Shown here piece by piece: positions 26,926 to 35,378 of a stretch of 64,000 nucleotides of DNA (positions are counted from its first letter, which is position 1; each line of letters starts with the position of its first letter). The position numbers and the translations under genes were made by a program. Source of the DNA: JBBIND01 sp037444075 (GTDB lineage Bacteria > Acidobacteriota > Terriglobia > Bryobacterales > Bryobacteraceae); contig JBBIND010000004.1 of assembly GCA_037444075.1 (NCBI GenBank), forward strand, positions 34,271 through 98,270, read 5' to 3'. Under the pieces are notes generated by a model. It saw only the letters and a program-made list of their open reading frames with translations. It was not told where the DNA came from and made no database searches.

Positions 26926-28242
26926 TCAGCGGGGCCAGTCCGGCGGAGCCACGGGGACGTCCAGCCGCAGCTCCCTGTGGAAGCGCCCGCGCATGTGCCC
27001 GAGCCAGTTGTCGGCGTAACGGCGGTTCAGATCGACCGTGGCGATGGCGGCCGTGCCGTTCTCGATGGTCGTGGCCAGCACCTCACCGAGCGGATCAACG
27101 ATGCGGGTCGGATAGTTGTAGCCCGAACTCACCAGGAAGACGTGATTCTCTATAGCGCGAGCCAATCCCAGCGTCTCGTTGCCGCCCCAAATAGGCATGA
27201 GAACGATCTCGGCGCCACGCATGGCCAACGCACGTGCAGGGTCGGCGTACTGCACATCCCAGCAGATCATCATGCCGATCTTGCCGAAGTCGGTTGTGTA
27301 GACCGGGTAGTCCGAGCCGGGAGTGAGCCCGCCTTCGGTCTCCTCCCGCGGCAGATACACCTTGCGGTACTTCCCGGCCAGGCGGCCCGAGCGGTCCAGC
27401 AGTATGGCCGTGTTGTAGACAGCGGAGCCCTCGCGCTCATAGATGCCGGCCACAATGTAGGCGTTCTTCCGGCGCGCCGTTTCGCCGAGCCGCACTGTGG
27501 TGGGCCCGGGCACGGGTTCAGCCACCTTGAGGTAGTTCAGCCCCGTGCCGACCACGGTGATGCCTTCAGGCAGCAGAATCAGGTCGGTCTTTTCGGGCGC
27601 TACCCTTTCGATTACCTCGGCGAATTTCTCTACATTGGCTGCGGCGGAGCCCGTCTTCGAAGGGCGATAGTGGATTGAAGCGATGGTCACCGCGCGGGGG
27701 GCTGGAGTGGGAATGGATTCCAACGCGATGGCATCCCACCACAGCGTGGCCGCGGGAGCGTGCCACAAGTGCAGTTGCACCGTCACGGCGTTCGCCGCCG
27801 CCGGAGCCGCAGCCTCCAGCGTCAACCGCGTCCACTCGCCTTGCCGCTCAGCACGGTAGGCGTACTCAGGCTGACCGGCGCGCTTGCCGGCGGCGCTTCG
27901 CCATTCCAGCCGGGCGATGATCTGGCGATGCGCCTCGGTGATTCCTTCGGCGCGGTAGTGCGCCGTCAGGCGGTACCACTTGCCCGGTTCCACTCCTTCA
28001 ATGAGGCGTTCCCAGCCCCCGCACACACCGGCGTTGCTGTCGCCGGAAATCGCCAACGCTCCCGGTTCTCCCAGGGAATGGACGGAGTCGAGGTACGTCC
28101 TCGGCGCCGCTTCCGGGCGCGGCGACCACACCTTCCAGCCCGAAGGGAGTCCGTCGGCGGCGGCACTGAACTCCGACTGTCTGAAGTCGACGGCGCCATG
28201 CATCGCGCCAACCAGGAACAGCATACAGGCAAGGGTTCTCAT
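26926..28242 (-). CDS. Exported carbon-nitrogen hydrolase (nitrilase superfamily) with N-terminal beta-sandwich
   Basis: 438 residues from the ATG at 28242 (TATAAT exactly 7 nt upstream). Signal peptide (LACMLFLVGAMHG), then a carbohydrate-binding-like beta-sandwich (about 20-175) and a nitrilase domain (about 180-430). The catalytic triad is visible: E226 in LLPEG, K294 in YRKVYLP and C327 in MMICWD. Nitrilase-superfamily enzymes cleave amides, nitriles or carbamoyl groups. A secreted form with a binding module suggests action on an extracellular or envelope substrate (inference). Confidence 0.85.
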   Translation of the reverse strand: MRTLACMLFLVGAMHGAVDFRQSEFSAAADGLPSGWKVWSPRPEAAPRTYLDSVHSLGEPGALAISGDSNAGVCGGWERLIEGVEPGKWYRLTAHYRAEGITEAHRQIIARLEWRSAAGKRAGQPEYAYRAERQGEWTRLTLEAAAPAAANAVTVQLHLWHAPAATLWWDAIALESIPTPAPRAVTIASIHYRPSKTGSAAANVEKFAEVIERVAPEKTDLILLPEGITVVGTGLNYLKVAEPVPGPTTVRLGETARRKNAYIVAGIYEREGSAVYNTAILLDRSGRLAGKYRKVYLPREETEGGLTPGSDYPVYTTDFGKIGMMICWDVQYADPARALAMRGAEIVLMPIWGGNETLGLARAIENHVFLVSSGYNYPTRIVDPLGEVLATTIENGTAAIATVDLNRRYADNWLGHMRGRFHRELRLDVPVAPPDWPR

Positions 28243-28249
28243 GCGGTCA

Positions 28250-28255
28250 ATTATA
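28250..28255 (-). promoter_or_regulatory. -10 box for leaderless nitrilase gene
   Basis: Minus-strand consensus TATAAT, 7 nt before the ATG at 28242. Confidence 0.6.
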
Positions 28256-28307
28256 TGCGGCCTTGGCCCTGCCGACGCCTGCTGGCGGTCCGCGGAAGTC
28301 CGCTTGT

Positions 28308-28313
28308 TATAAT
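28308..28313 (+). promoter_or_regulatory. Extended -10 promoter of ispH
   Basis: TATAAT preceded by TGT, giving an extended -10 (TGTTATAAT). It would give a leader of about 36 nt before the ispH ATG. The -35 is weak. Confidence 0.55.
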
Positions 28314-28355
28314 TGGGAAGCAACTCAAAAACTGAGGGTCTGGGACACCCGCAAC

Positions 28356-29318
28356 ATGCCAGAGAAGAAAATCATCCTGCTGGAGCCGCGCGGTTTTTGC
28401 GCCGGTGTGGTGCGTGCCATCGACGTGGTGAGCATTGCTTTAGACGTCCTCAAGCCGCCGCTTTACGTCCGGAAGGAGATCGTGCACAACCGGCACGTTG
28501 TGGAAGAGTTGCGGAGCGCAGGCGCGGTCTTCGTGGATGGATTGGACGAGGTTCCCGAAGGAAGCTACGTCGTCTTCAGCGCCCACGGTGTCTCGCCAGA
28601 AGTGCGGGAGGAAGCTGCCCGGCGCAGGTTGCAGGTCATTGATGCCACTTGCCCTCTGGTCACCAAGGTCCATTGGGAGGCCATTCGCTTCGCGCAGCGG
28701 GGTTTCTCCATCGTTCTCATTGGTCATAAAGAGCACGACGAAGTCATTGGCACCCGGGGCGAAGCTCCGGAATGCACGTTCGTCGTGTCCACCGAACAGG
28801 ATGTGGATACGCTGGAAGTGCCTGATCCGGGGCGCGTGTGCTATCTCACTCAGACTACACTCAGCCTCGACGAAACGCGAGGGATTGTGGAACGCCTGAA
28901 GCAGCGGTTTCCCGCCATTCAGGGGCCTTCAGCACAGGATATCTGCTATGCCACAGAAAACCGGCAGTTGGCCGTCAAGGCGGTAGCTGGGGAGTGCCAA
29001 TTGCTGCTCGTCGTAGGCTCACAGAGCAGTTCGAATTCCCGCCGCCTGGTGGAGGTCGGCGTCCGCTCTGGGATTATCGCCTACCTTCTTGACGATGCAG
29101 GAATGCTGGATCCACTTTGGCTGGAAGGGGTGTCCACCGTGGCCGTGACAGCCGGTGCTTCGGCTCCGGAGGTGCTGGTGAGTGGGGTAATTGACGCTCT
29201 CATCGCTCACGGCTACACGGCTGTCGAAGAGAGGGCGCTGGTCAAAGAAGCTGTCCGCTTCGCCTTGCCGGGTGAATTGACGCAGTTGCGGGCTGCCAAC
29301 GTGAAGGTCACAACCTGA
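28356..29318 (+). CDS. ispH: 4-hydroxy-3-methylbut-2-enyl diphosphate reductase (IspH/LytB)
   Basis: 320 residues from the ATG at 28356. The three iron-sulfur cysteines are present: C15 (PRGFCAGV), C99 (DATCPLV) and C197 (DICYATENRQ). FSAHGVS, IGHKEHDEVIG, TQTTLS and VGSQSSSNSRRLVEV are also typical. It catalyses the last step of the MEP pathway, making IPP and DMAPP in the cytosol. It heads a plus-strand cluster leading to squalene, so precursor supply and use are linked. The 187 nt after it contain no clear terminator and no gene. Confidence 0.95.
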   Translation: MPEKKIILLEPRGFCAGVVRAIDVVSIALDVLKPPLYVRKEIVHNRHVVEELRSAGAVFVDGLDEVPEGSYVVFSAHGVSPEVREEAARRRLQVIDATCPLVTKVHWEAIRFAQRGFSIVLIGHKEHDEVIGTRGEAPECTFVVSTEQDVDTLEVPDPGRVCYLTQTTLSLDETRGIVERLKQRFPAIQGPSAQDICYATENRQLAVKAVAGECQLLLVVGSQSSSNSRRLVEVGVRSGIIAYLLDDAGMLDPLWLEGVSTVAVTAGASAPEVLVSGVIDALIAHGYTAVEERALVKEAVRFALPGELTQLRAANVKVTT

Positions 29319-29505
29319 TGCGCTCCGCGGTGAAGCATTGACTGGAACGAGGGGCAGCAGGTCCCGCCGGGAGAGACGATCCGGCATACAATGTTCAGGT
29401 TCGGATTGTGTCACCTGATCACGGTGCCGATGTACAGGAACGGTCAGAAACGAAGATTTCGAGCGCGGCAAGTTCGCCATGCGACCGGGGGCGGCTGATT
29501 TCTGA

Positions 29506-30210
29506 ATGGCTTGCATCACCTTCGTAGCGGCCGAACCGCTTGAGTTCCGCGGCTTGCTACGGCGCCTGCGCGAGGTTCGGCGTCTGCCTTGGCCAGTCGC
29601 TTTCGCCCGGTCGGGCAAACTAGGCTCTCTGCCGGTGCTTCTGCTGGCGAACGGTCCGGGATCGGAGCTGGCGAGCGAGGCTCTGGAAGCTGCCCTGCAA
29701 CGAGTAGAGATGCGTGCCGTGGTCAGCACGGGCTTTTGCGGAGCCCTGTCAGCAGACCTTCAGACCGGAGATGTGTTTGTGGGCACTGTAGTGAAGGAGC
29801 CTGGCAGTGGAGACCTCCAGCCTGCCCTCATGCCGGCGGCGCGCCGAGCTTATAGGAAAGGGACGCTGCTCACGGTCGGCCACGTTGTCCAGCAGACCGA
29901 GGAGAAGAGGCGCCTTCTTTTGGAAGGCGCCGACGCGGTAGACATGGAGGCGGCTGCTGTGGCGGCTTGCGCGCGCCGATGGAGCTTGCCCTTCTATTGC
30001 GTTCGCGTGGTGCTGGATTCGTCAGATGAAGGCTTTAGCTGCGATTTCAATGCAGCCCGAGACGCCCGCGGCCGGTTCAGTGGATGGCGATTGCTTTGCC
30101 AGGCTGGGCGGCGGCCGAATACGGTCGGGCGCGAGTTGATAAGATTGCGTTTTCGCGGCCGCAGATCAGCCGCTGTTTTGGGAGAATTTCTTGCCGCTTG
30201 CCAGTTTTGA
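29506..30210 (+). CDS. hpnG: Phosphorylase-superfamily protein, HpnG-like
   Basis: 234 residues. A nucleoside-phosphorylase/nucleosidase fold is suggested by ITFVAAEPLEFRGLL at the start, VVSTGFCGALSADLQTGDVFVGT and ADAVDMEAAAVAACARRWSLPFYCVRVVLDSSDE; the DMEAAA motif binds the ribose. Location between ispH and the squalene synthases fits the hopanoid-associated phosphorylase HpnG, which releases adenine from adenosylhopane. Assignment to HpnG rests partly on context; a general purine nucleosidase is the alternative. The last 20 nt overlap the next gene. Confidence 0.65.
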   Translation: MACITFVAAEPLEFRGLLRRLREVRRLPWPVAFARSGKLGSLPVLLLANGPGSELASEALEAALQRVEMRAVVSTGFCGALSADLQTGDVFVGTVVKEPGSGDLQPALMPAARRAYRKGTLLTVGHVVQQTEEKRRLLLEGADAVDMEAAAVAACARRWSLPFYCVRVVLDSSDEGFSCDFNAARDARGRFSGWRLLCQAGRRPNTVGRELIRLRFRGRRSAAVLGEFLAACQF

Positions 30211-31279
30211 GACGAACCTGCCCGCCGAGATGCGCGCGGCTGTTTACAGAGGGCAGGGAAGGATTCAGGTGGAGCGCGTGCCCGTGCCGGAGATTGGCCC
30301 GGGCGAGTTGCTGGTGAGGGTGGAAAGCTGCGGCATCTGCCCCACTGACCTGAAGAAAGTGCATTATGACCTGCTGCCGCCGCCGCGCATTTTCGGCCAT
30401 GAAACCGCGGGTGTGGTGGCGGGCTTAGGTCCGTGTACGGACGGCTACCAGGTAGGCGACCGGGTGGTGGTTTTCCACCACGTTCCTTGCCTGGACTGCT
30501 TCTATTGCGCGCGGCGCCTCTATGCGCAGTGCCCTGTCTACAAGCGGGTCGGCGTGACGGCAGGTTTCGAGCCCGCCGGCGGCGGCTTCGCCCAATATGT
30601 GCGCGTCATGGACTGGATTGCGCGGCGGGGGGTGGAGAAGATCCCCACAGGCGTCAGCTTTGAGCGCGCGAGCCTGGTAGAACCCTTGAATACGTGTCAC
30701 AAGGCTTTCGTGCAAGCCGATCCCCAGCCGGGAGAATTGGTTGCCGTGCTCGGGCAAGGTCCCATAGGACTGATGTTCACGATGCTCGCGCATCGCGCCG
30801 GCGCACGCATCATCGCCACCGACACGCTCCCCAGCCGGTTGCAGCTCGCCGAGCGCTTCGGCGCTCTGCGAGCCATGGATCCCCGGCAGGCAGACGTAGT
30901 CGAAACAGCCAAGGCTTTGACTGACGGCAGAGGGGCGGACCTGGTGATCGTAGCTGTTTCAGCTCCTGGCATCGTGGAGCAGGCGGTCCGCTGTTCCCGC
31001 CCCGGTAGCCGCATCCTGCTGTTTGCGCAAACCTCGGATCAGGAACGAGTTGAAGTGTCGGGAGCCGACGTCTGCGTAGGCGAGCGCACCCTGTTCGGAT
31101 GTTATAGTGCTTCCGTTGACTTGCAGCCGGAATCAGCCCGTTTGGTGTTCGACGGCGAGCTGCCGGTGGAGGATTTGGTGTCGCATCAACTCCCCTTGGA
31201 GAGCATCCGCGAGGGCATCGAACTGGCGTTGCATCCAGGGGACGAATCATTGAAAATAGTGGTTCTGCCTCAGAGGTAG
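30191..31279 (+). CDS. Zinc-dependent alcohol dehydrogenase (MDR family), copy 1
   Basis: 362 residues from a TTG with GGAGA 6 nt upstream, inside the end of the hpnG-like gene; an ATG 13 codons later is possible. MDR features: SCGICPTDLKKV (catalytic Zn Cys), IFGHETAGVV (Zn His/Glu), four structural-zinc cysteines in PCLDCFYCARRLYAQCPVY, and the Rossmann motif VLGQGPIGLMFTMLA. Substrate unknown. It shares order and probable operon with the second MDR gene and hpnC/hpnD, so it may act on an isoprenoid or side-chain alcohol (inference). Confidence 0.85.
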   Translation: MPLASFETNLPAEMRAAVYRGQGRIQVERVPVPEIGPGELLVRVESCGICPTDLKKVHYDLLPPPRIFGHETAGVVAGLGPCTDGYQVGDRVVVFHHVPCLDCFYCARRLYAQCPVYKRVGVTAGFEPAGGGFAQYVRVMDWIARRGVEKIPTGVSFERASLVEPLNTCHKAFVQADPQPGELVAVLGQGPIGLMFTMLAHRAGARIIATDTLPSRLQLAERFGALRAMDPRQADVVETAKALTDGRGADLVIVAVSAPGIVEQAVRCSRPGSRILLFAQTSDQERVEVSGADVCVGERTLFGCYSASVDLQPESARLVFDGELPVEDLVSHQLPLESIREGIELALHPGDESLKIVVLPQR

Positions 31280-31296
31280 CCTGAGTGAAGACGCAT

Positions 31297-32325
31297 ATGA
31301 AGGCGGCCGTGCTCTACGGCAAAGAACAACTGGAAGTGGAGCAGGTTGCCGTTCCCCAGATCGAGGACGGCGATATCCTCGTCAGAGTCCGGGCGGCGCT
31401 GACTTGCGGAACGGATGTTAAAGTATTTCGCCGAGGCTATCACGCGCGGATGATCATGCCGCCGGCCCTGTTCGGCCATGAGTTGGCGGGAGACGTGGTC
31501 CAGGTGGGGGCAGGCGTGACCAGGTTTCGGCCCGGGCAGCGTGTCGTGGCCGCCAACTCCGCTCCCTGCCTGGAATGTTACTACTGCCAGAGAGGGCTCG
31601 AGAATCTCTGTGAGGATTTGATCTTCAACAACGGCGCGTACGCGGAGTACATTCGCATCCCGGGCCGCATCGTTGAACTCAACACTTACGAGATTCCCAA
31701 ACACGTTTCTTACCAGGACGCAGCCCTCGTCGAGCCTTTGGCGTGCGTGCTGCGGGGCGTGGAAGAAACCGAGTTGCGCGCGGGCGACGACGTCGTCGTG
31801 GTGGGGCTGGGCCCGATTGGCTTGATGTTCGTGAGGTTGGCGAAAGTGCGCGGGGCGCGTGTCATCGCCGTGGGTCGACGCCAGACTCAGCTGGACCGGG
31901 CTGCCGCCATGGGCGCTTCAGAACTGCTGCTGGCTGACTACCGGACGGAACTCGAGGCAACTGTCCGCGGATTGACCGGAGGGCGCGGCGCTGATGTCGT
32001 CATCGAGGCTGTGGGACTCCCGAAGGCGTGGGAGTTAGCCGTGAGGCTGGTGAGGCGCGGCGGCACGGTCAACTTTTTCGGCGGCTGTCCCAGGGAGAGC
32101 AAGATCACGTTGGATACTGCTCTGCTGCACTACTCCGAAATCAGTTTCAAGGCCAGCTTCCACCATACGCCGGGCCATGTTCGCCGAGCTCTGGAGTGCG
32201 TGTCGCGCGGCGAAATTACGGCCAGCGATTTCGTCAACAGCGTCGAACCGCTCACGAACCTGCTCGATGTCATGCGGCACCTCATGAGCCACAACGGGCA
32301 CATGAAGACCGCCATCATCCCCTGA
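31297..32325 (+). CDS. Zinc-dependent alcohol dehydrogenase (MDR family), copy 2
   Basis: 342 residues from the ATG at 31297; a GTG at 31285 is an alternative. Typical start MKAAVLYGKEQLEVEQVAVP, catalytic zinc region LTCGTDVKVFRRG and FGHELAGDVVQVG, structural zinc cysteines PCLECYYCQRGLENLCED, and nucleotide motif VVGLGPIGLMFVRLA. Only distantly similar to the preceding MDR gene, so this is not a fresh duplication. It starts 17 nt after that gene stops and precedes hpnC by 19 nt. Confidence 0.85.
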   Translation: MKAAVLYGKEQLEVEQVAVPQIEDGDILVRVRAALTCGTDVKVFRRGYHARMIMPPALFGHELAGDVVQVGAGVTRFRPGQRVVAANSAPCLECYYCQRGLENLCEDLIFNNGAYAEYIRIPGRIVELNTYEIPKHVSYQDAALVEPLACVLRGVEETELRAGDDVVVVGLGPIGLMFVRLAKVRGARVIAVGRRQTQLDRAAAMGASELLLADYRTELEATVRGLTGGRGADVVIEAVGLPKAWELAVRLVRRGGTVNFFGGCPRESKITLDTALLHYSEISFKASFHHTPGHVRRALECVSRGEITASDFVNSVEPLTNLLDVMRHLMSHNGHMKTAIIP

Positions 32326-32344
32326 GCAGCCTTGCGGCGCAGAT

Positions 32345-33268
32345 TTGCGGCAAGCGTTTCTACTACCGAAGGAATTCCTGGCTGATCCGGGCTTTGCCGC
32401 CCGCGTCTGGGACGAAGTTGAATCCTCGCGCTACACCCGCTGGCTTGCCCGCCGCCACTATGAGAACTTCCACGTCGTTTCATTCCTGCTTCCCCGCGCG
32501 CTGCATCAGGACTTCTACAACGTCTACGCCTTCTGCCGCTGGGCGGACGACCTGGCGGACGAAATCGGCGATCCGGCGGAAAGCCTCCGGCTGCTTCGCT
32601 GGTGGCGCCATGAACTCGAGCGGATGTATCAGGGGCAATGCTTACACCCTGTGTTCGTCGCGCTGAGAGCCACGGTTGAGCGCCATGCTCTGCCTCAGCA
32701 GCCATTCGCCGATCTGATTCACGCCTTTGAACAGGATCAGACGGTGACCAGTTATGAAGACTGGGACGAACTACTCGCCTACTGCCGCTATTCGGCGAAT
32801 CCCGTGGGCAGGCTGGTGCTCGGCTTGTGCGGGTATCGCGACCTGGAGCGGCAGCATCTCTCTGACGCCACTTGCACAGCGCTCCAACTCGCCAATTTCT
32901 GGCAGGATGTTTCGGTGGACTTGGCAAAGGGGCGAATCTACTTGCCGCGCCAAGTACTCACCCGGCACGGTTCGAGCTACGGCGACATCCGTTCGCTCAA
33001 CGCTACTCCCGGTTTTCGCGGCGCAATGGAAGAAGCGGTTGATCTGGCGCGATCTTTCTTTCAACAGGGCCGCCCGCTGGTGCGTATGGTCAACTGGAGG
33101 CTCGCTCTGGATGTCGACTTGTTCAGCCGCGGCGGTCTGTGCATCCTGGAAAAAATCCGGCGGCAGGACTACGATGTTCTTGGCAGGCGTCCAGTGGTTT
33201 CTTCCTTCGACAGGATCAGGCTCTTGGCAGGCAGCCTGGCGGGTTTGCCCGGGAGGCGAGCTCTTTGA
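32345..33268 (+). CDS. hpnC: Squalene synthase HpnC
   Basis: 307 residues; a TTG start is chosen as the first plausible in-frame codon after the MDR gene, and it is uncertain. Trans-isoprenyl-diphosphate synthase fold with both aspartate motifs: YAFCRWADDLADEIGD (first DxxxD) and LANFWQDVSVDLAKGRIYLP (second). HYENFHVVSFLLP at the N-terminus is typical of HpnC. In the HpnCDE route HpnC converts presqualene diphosphate to hydroxysqualene. The stop overlaps the start of hpnD (TTGA). Confidence 0.9.
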   Translation: MRQAFLLPKEFLADPGFAARVWDEVESSRYTRWLARRHYENFHVVSFLLPRALHQDFYNVYAFCRWADDLADEIGDPAESLRLLRWWRHELERMYQGQCLHPVFVALRATVERHALPQQPFADLIHAFEQDQTVTSYEDWDELLAYCRYSANPVGRLVLGLCGYRDLERQHLSDATCTALQLANFWQDVSVDLAKGRIYLPRQVLTRHGSSYGDIRSLNATPGFRGAMEEAVDLARSFFQQGRPLVRMVNWRLALDVDLFSRGGLCILEKIRRQDYDVLGRRPVVSSFDRIRLLAGSLAGLPGRRAL

Positions 33269-34158
33269 GTACGCTGCTGAAGGACTCGTACGCCTATTGC
33301 CGCCACGTCGCCCGCTCGCGCGCGCGCAACTTCTATTACTCTTTTCTGCTGCTCGACGCGCAACGCAGAGACGCTCTCTGCGCCCTGTATGCGTTCATGC
33401 GGCACTGCGATGATTTGAGCGATGATCCCAGTCATGGGGCCTCCGCTTGCCAGGCTTTGACTGCCTGGCGCGAGGCGCTGGATGCCACGTTGGACGGCCG
33501 GCAGGTAGCGCACCCCGTGTGGCCGGCGCTTCAGGACGCCGTTCTCCGCTACTCCATACCGCGCGCCTACTTGCACGAGATTGTGGAGGGCGTCAGCTCG
33601 GACCTCACGCCGCGCCGCATTTCCACGTTCGAGGAACTCTATCGCTACTGCTATCAGGTGGCGTCTGCGGTCGGCCTGAGCATCCTGCACGTGTTCGGCT
33701 TCGAATCGCGCGACGCGCTCGCGGCTGCGGAGAAATGTGGGGTCGCCTTTCAGCTCACCAACATCTTGCGCGATGTCCGGGAAGACGCGGACATGGGAAG
33801 GGTCTACCTGCCCTCAGGCGAAATGGAGCGGTTCGGCGTGGACCCGGCGGAGTTGACCCGGGATAAGGTCTCGGAAAACCTGTCCGGCCTGCTCCGTTCA
33901 CTTGCGGAGCGCGCCCGCGGCTACTACCTCGAATCAGCCGGTTTGCCGGAGATGGTTCACCCTGCCAGCCGGAAGGCCATTTGGGCCATGATCAGAATCT
34001 ACGCCCGGCTGCTCGAGTGCATCGAACACGCACGCTTTGACGTGCTGCGCCAACGGGTTCGGTTGTCAGGCGCCGCAAAGTGCTGGATACTCGTGCAGGC
34101 TTCGCTCGGAGCAGCCCGCCGCAGCCCGCTGCCTTCCAGTTTCCACCCGGGACCTTGA
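33265..34158 (+). CDS. hpnD: Presqualene diphosphate synthase HpnD
   Basis: 297 residues from the TTG at 33265, chosen because GGGAGG lies 8 nt upstream and the codon overlaps the hpnC TGA. Features: RARNFYYSFLLLDAQRR, FMRHCDDLSDD (first aspartate motif), RRISTFEELYRYCYQVA and TNILRDVREDADMGRVYLP (second). HpnD condenses two farnesyl diphosphates into presqualene diphosphate. The FAD-dependent partner HpnE, usually next, is not here; the next gene is on the opposite strand. Confidence 0.92.
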   Translation: MSTLLKDSYAYCRHVARSRARNFYYSFLLLDAQRRDALCALYAFMRHCDDLSDDPSHGASACQALTAWREALDATLDGRQVAHPVWPALQDAVLRYSIPRAYLHEIVEGVSSDLTPRRISTFEELYRYCYQVASAVGLSILHVFGFESRDALAAAEKCGVAFQLTNILRDVREDADMGRVYLPSGEMERFGVDPAELTRDKVSENLSGLLRSLAERARGYYLESAGLPEMVHPASRKAIWAMIRIYARLLECIEHARFDVLRQRVRLSGAAKCWILVQASLGAARRSPLPSSFHPGP

Positions 34159-34214
34159 GCTCCGTTGGCAGTCTCAAACGCCCGATTCAGGCGCTGCCGG
34201 AGCCAACGCTGCGT

Positions 34215-35369
34215 CTAAATCGTCTTGCCGATGGGGCCGGGACCGAAGTCGTATCGAGCCTCGCGGATGCTCAGCCCAGCCACCTCGATGCGCGACAGGT
34301 CGGCGCTCCCCATGCCCACGGCTTCGGCCAGAAGCGTAGGGTTGTCGCCCCGGATGAATGGGTTGGTTCCCCGGGTGGCGCGGACATCGTATCCCATGAC
34401 GGCGGTTGACACCGCATCCACGCAGACCGGGTTTCTGCCCACCAGCAGCAGGCCGGGACGCAGGATTTGAACCCCGGGATTCCAGGCGCCCTCGCCGCCC
34501 CTGATCGTGATGACGCCGTCCACGATGGAAAGGTCGATCGGCCTCGCGCCGGCAAGGTCAACTGTCACGCGCGGGACGCGGTAGCCCGCGTCGCGAGGCG
34601 TCGACGAATCCAGTTCCTGCGGTACGCCGATGGGGGGAGTCCTCAGCCCGCTGTGGCAAACCGGCCCGCGCTCCTGACGCGGATCTTCGTTGCCTCCCGG
34701 TCCGCAGTCCCCGCCGTAGAGTGAGCAAGGCGTGATGCCGAAGTTGTTCTTCAGCGACATGGTCACGCCGGTGATCCAGTGGTTCTTCAACAGGGAAAGC
34801 GACACGTAGACGTCGCAATCCTCGTAGGAGTGATTCAGGTCGAAAGCCGGGAACACGTAGCCGCCCCACGGCGTCTTCAGCCGCGAGTAACGCTTGCCGT
34901 AGCCGATGTTCTGCGTGTTCTCCCACTCCACCGGGCAGCCAACGTTATTGATGGCGTTGACGTCCAGCCCATAACGCGCCCACAACTCCAAACCCTGCGC
35001 GGCTGGAAAGAAGCTTTCCAGGAAGCGTATGCGCCTCGCCCCCGCGCGCGCCAGCAGGTGCGCGGTGGCGAGGACCGTGGAGGGCTCCGTCCTGTAAGGC
35101 AGTTCGGCCTTTAACGGAAATCGCGTAATATTCCCGGTGAGATTCAGCTTTACGGCAACGGTCTTGTTCTTTACGAGGCCTCCGATGCCGCCAATCTGGT
35201 CTATGGTCTTTCGCAAAGCCTCATCGAAATCCCGGCCATATTGCGTGCAGCGGGCCACGGCGACCGCGGAAACCGGAGCCGCGGCCGCTTTGGGCGAAAG
35301 CGCCGGCAGGCTGGCCGCCACGGCTCCCCCCAGCAATCCGCGCCTCGAAATCAAGTTAACTTTCTCCAT
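34215..35369 (-). CDS. Tat-exported DUF362-domain protein
   Basis: 384 residues. The N-terminus SRRGLLGGAVAASLP is a twin-arginine signal. The DUF362 body includes VAVKLNLTG, a long central part with several cysteines (PCSLYGGDCGPGG) and VDAVSTAVMGYD near the end. DUF362 proteins are often linked to iron-sulfur chemistry, but a full ferredoxin motif is not visible here. It starts 9 nt after the exported RraA-like gene, so they are one unit. Confidence 0.8.
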   Translation of the reverse strand: MEKVNLISRRGLLGGAVAASLPALSPKAAAAPVSAVAVARCTQYGRDFDEALRKTIDQIGGIGGLVKNKTVAVKLNLTGNITRFPLKAELPYRTEPSTVLATAHLLARAGARRIRFLESFFPAAQGLELWARYGLDVNAINNVGCPVEWENTQNIGYGKRYSRLKTPWGGYVFPAFDLNHSYEDCDVYVSLSLLKNHWITGVTMSLKNNFGITPCSLYGGDCGPGGNEDPRQERGPVCHSGLRTPPIGVPQELDSSTPRDAGYRVPRVTVDLAGARPIDLSIVDGVITIRGGEGAWNPGVQILRPGLLLVGRNPVCVDAVSTAVMGYDVRATRGTNPFIRGDNPTLLAEAVGMGSADLSRIEVAGLSIREARYDFGPGPIGKTI

Positions 35370-35378
35370 CGGCGGCTC

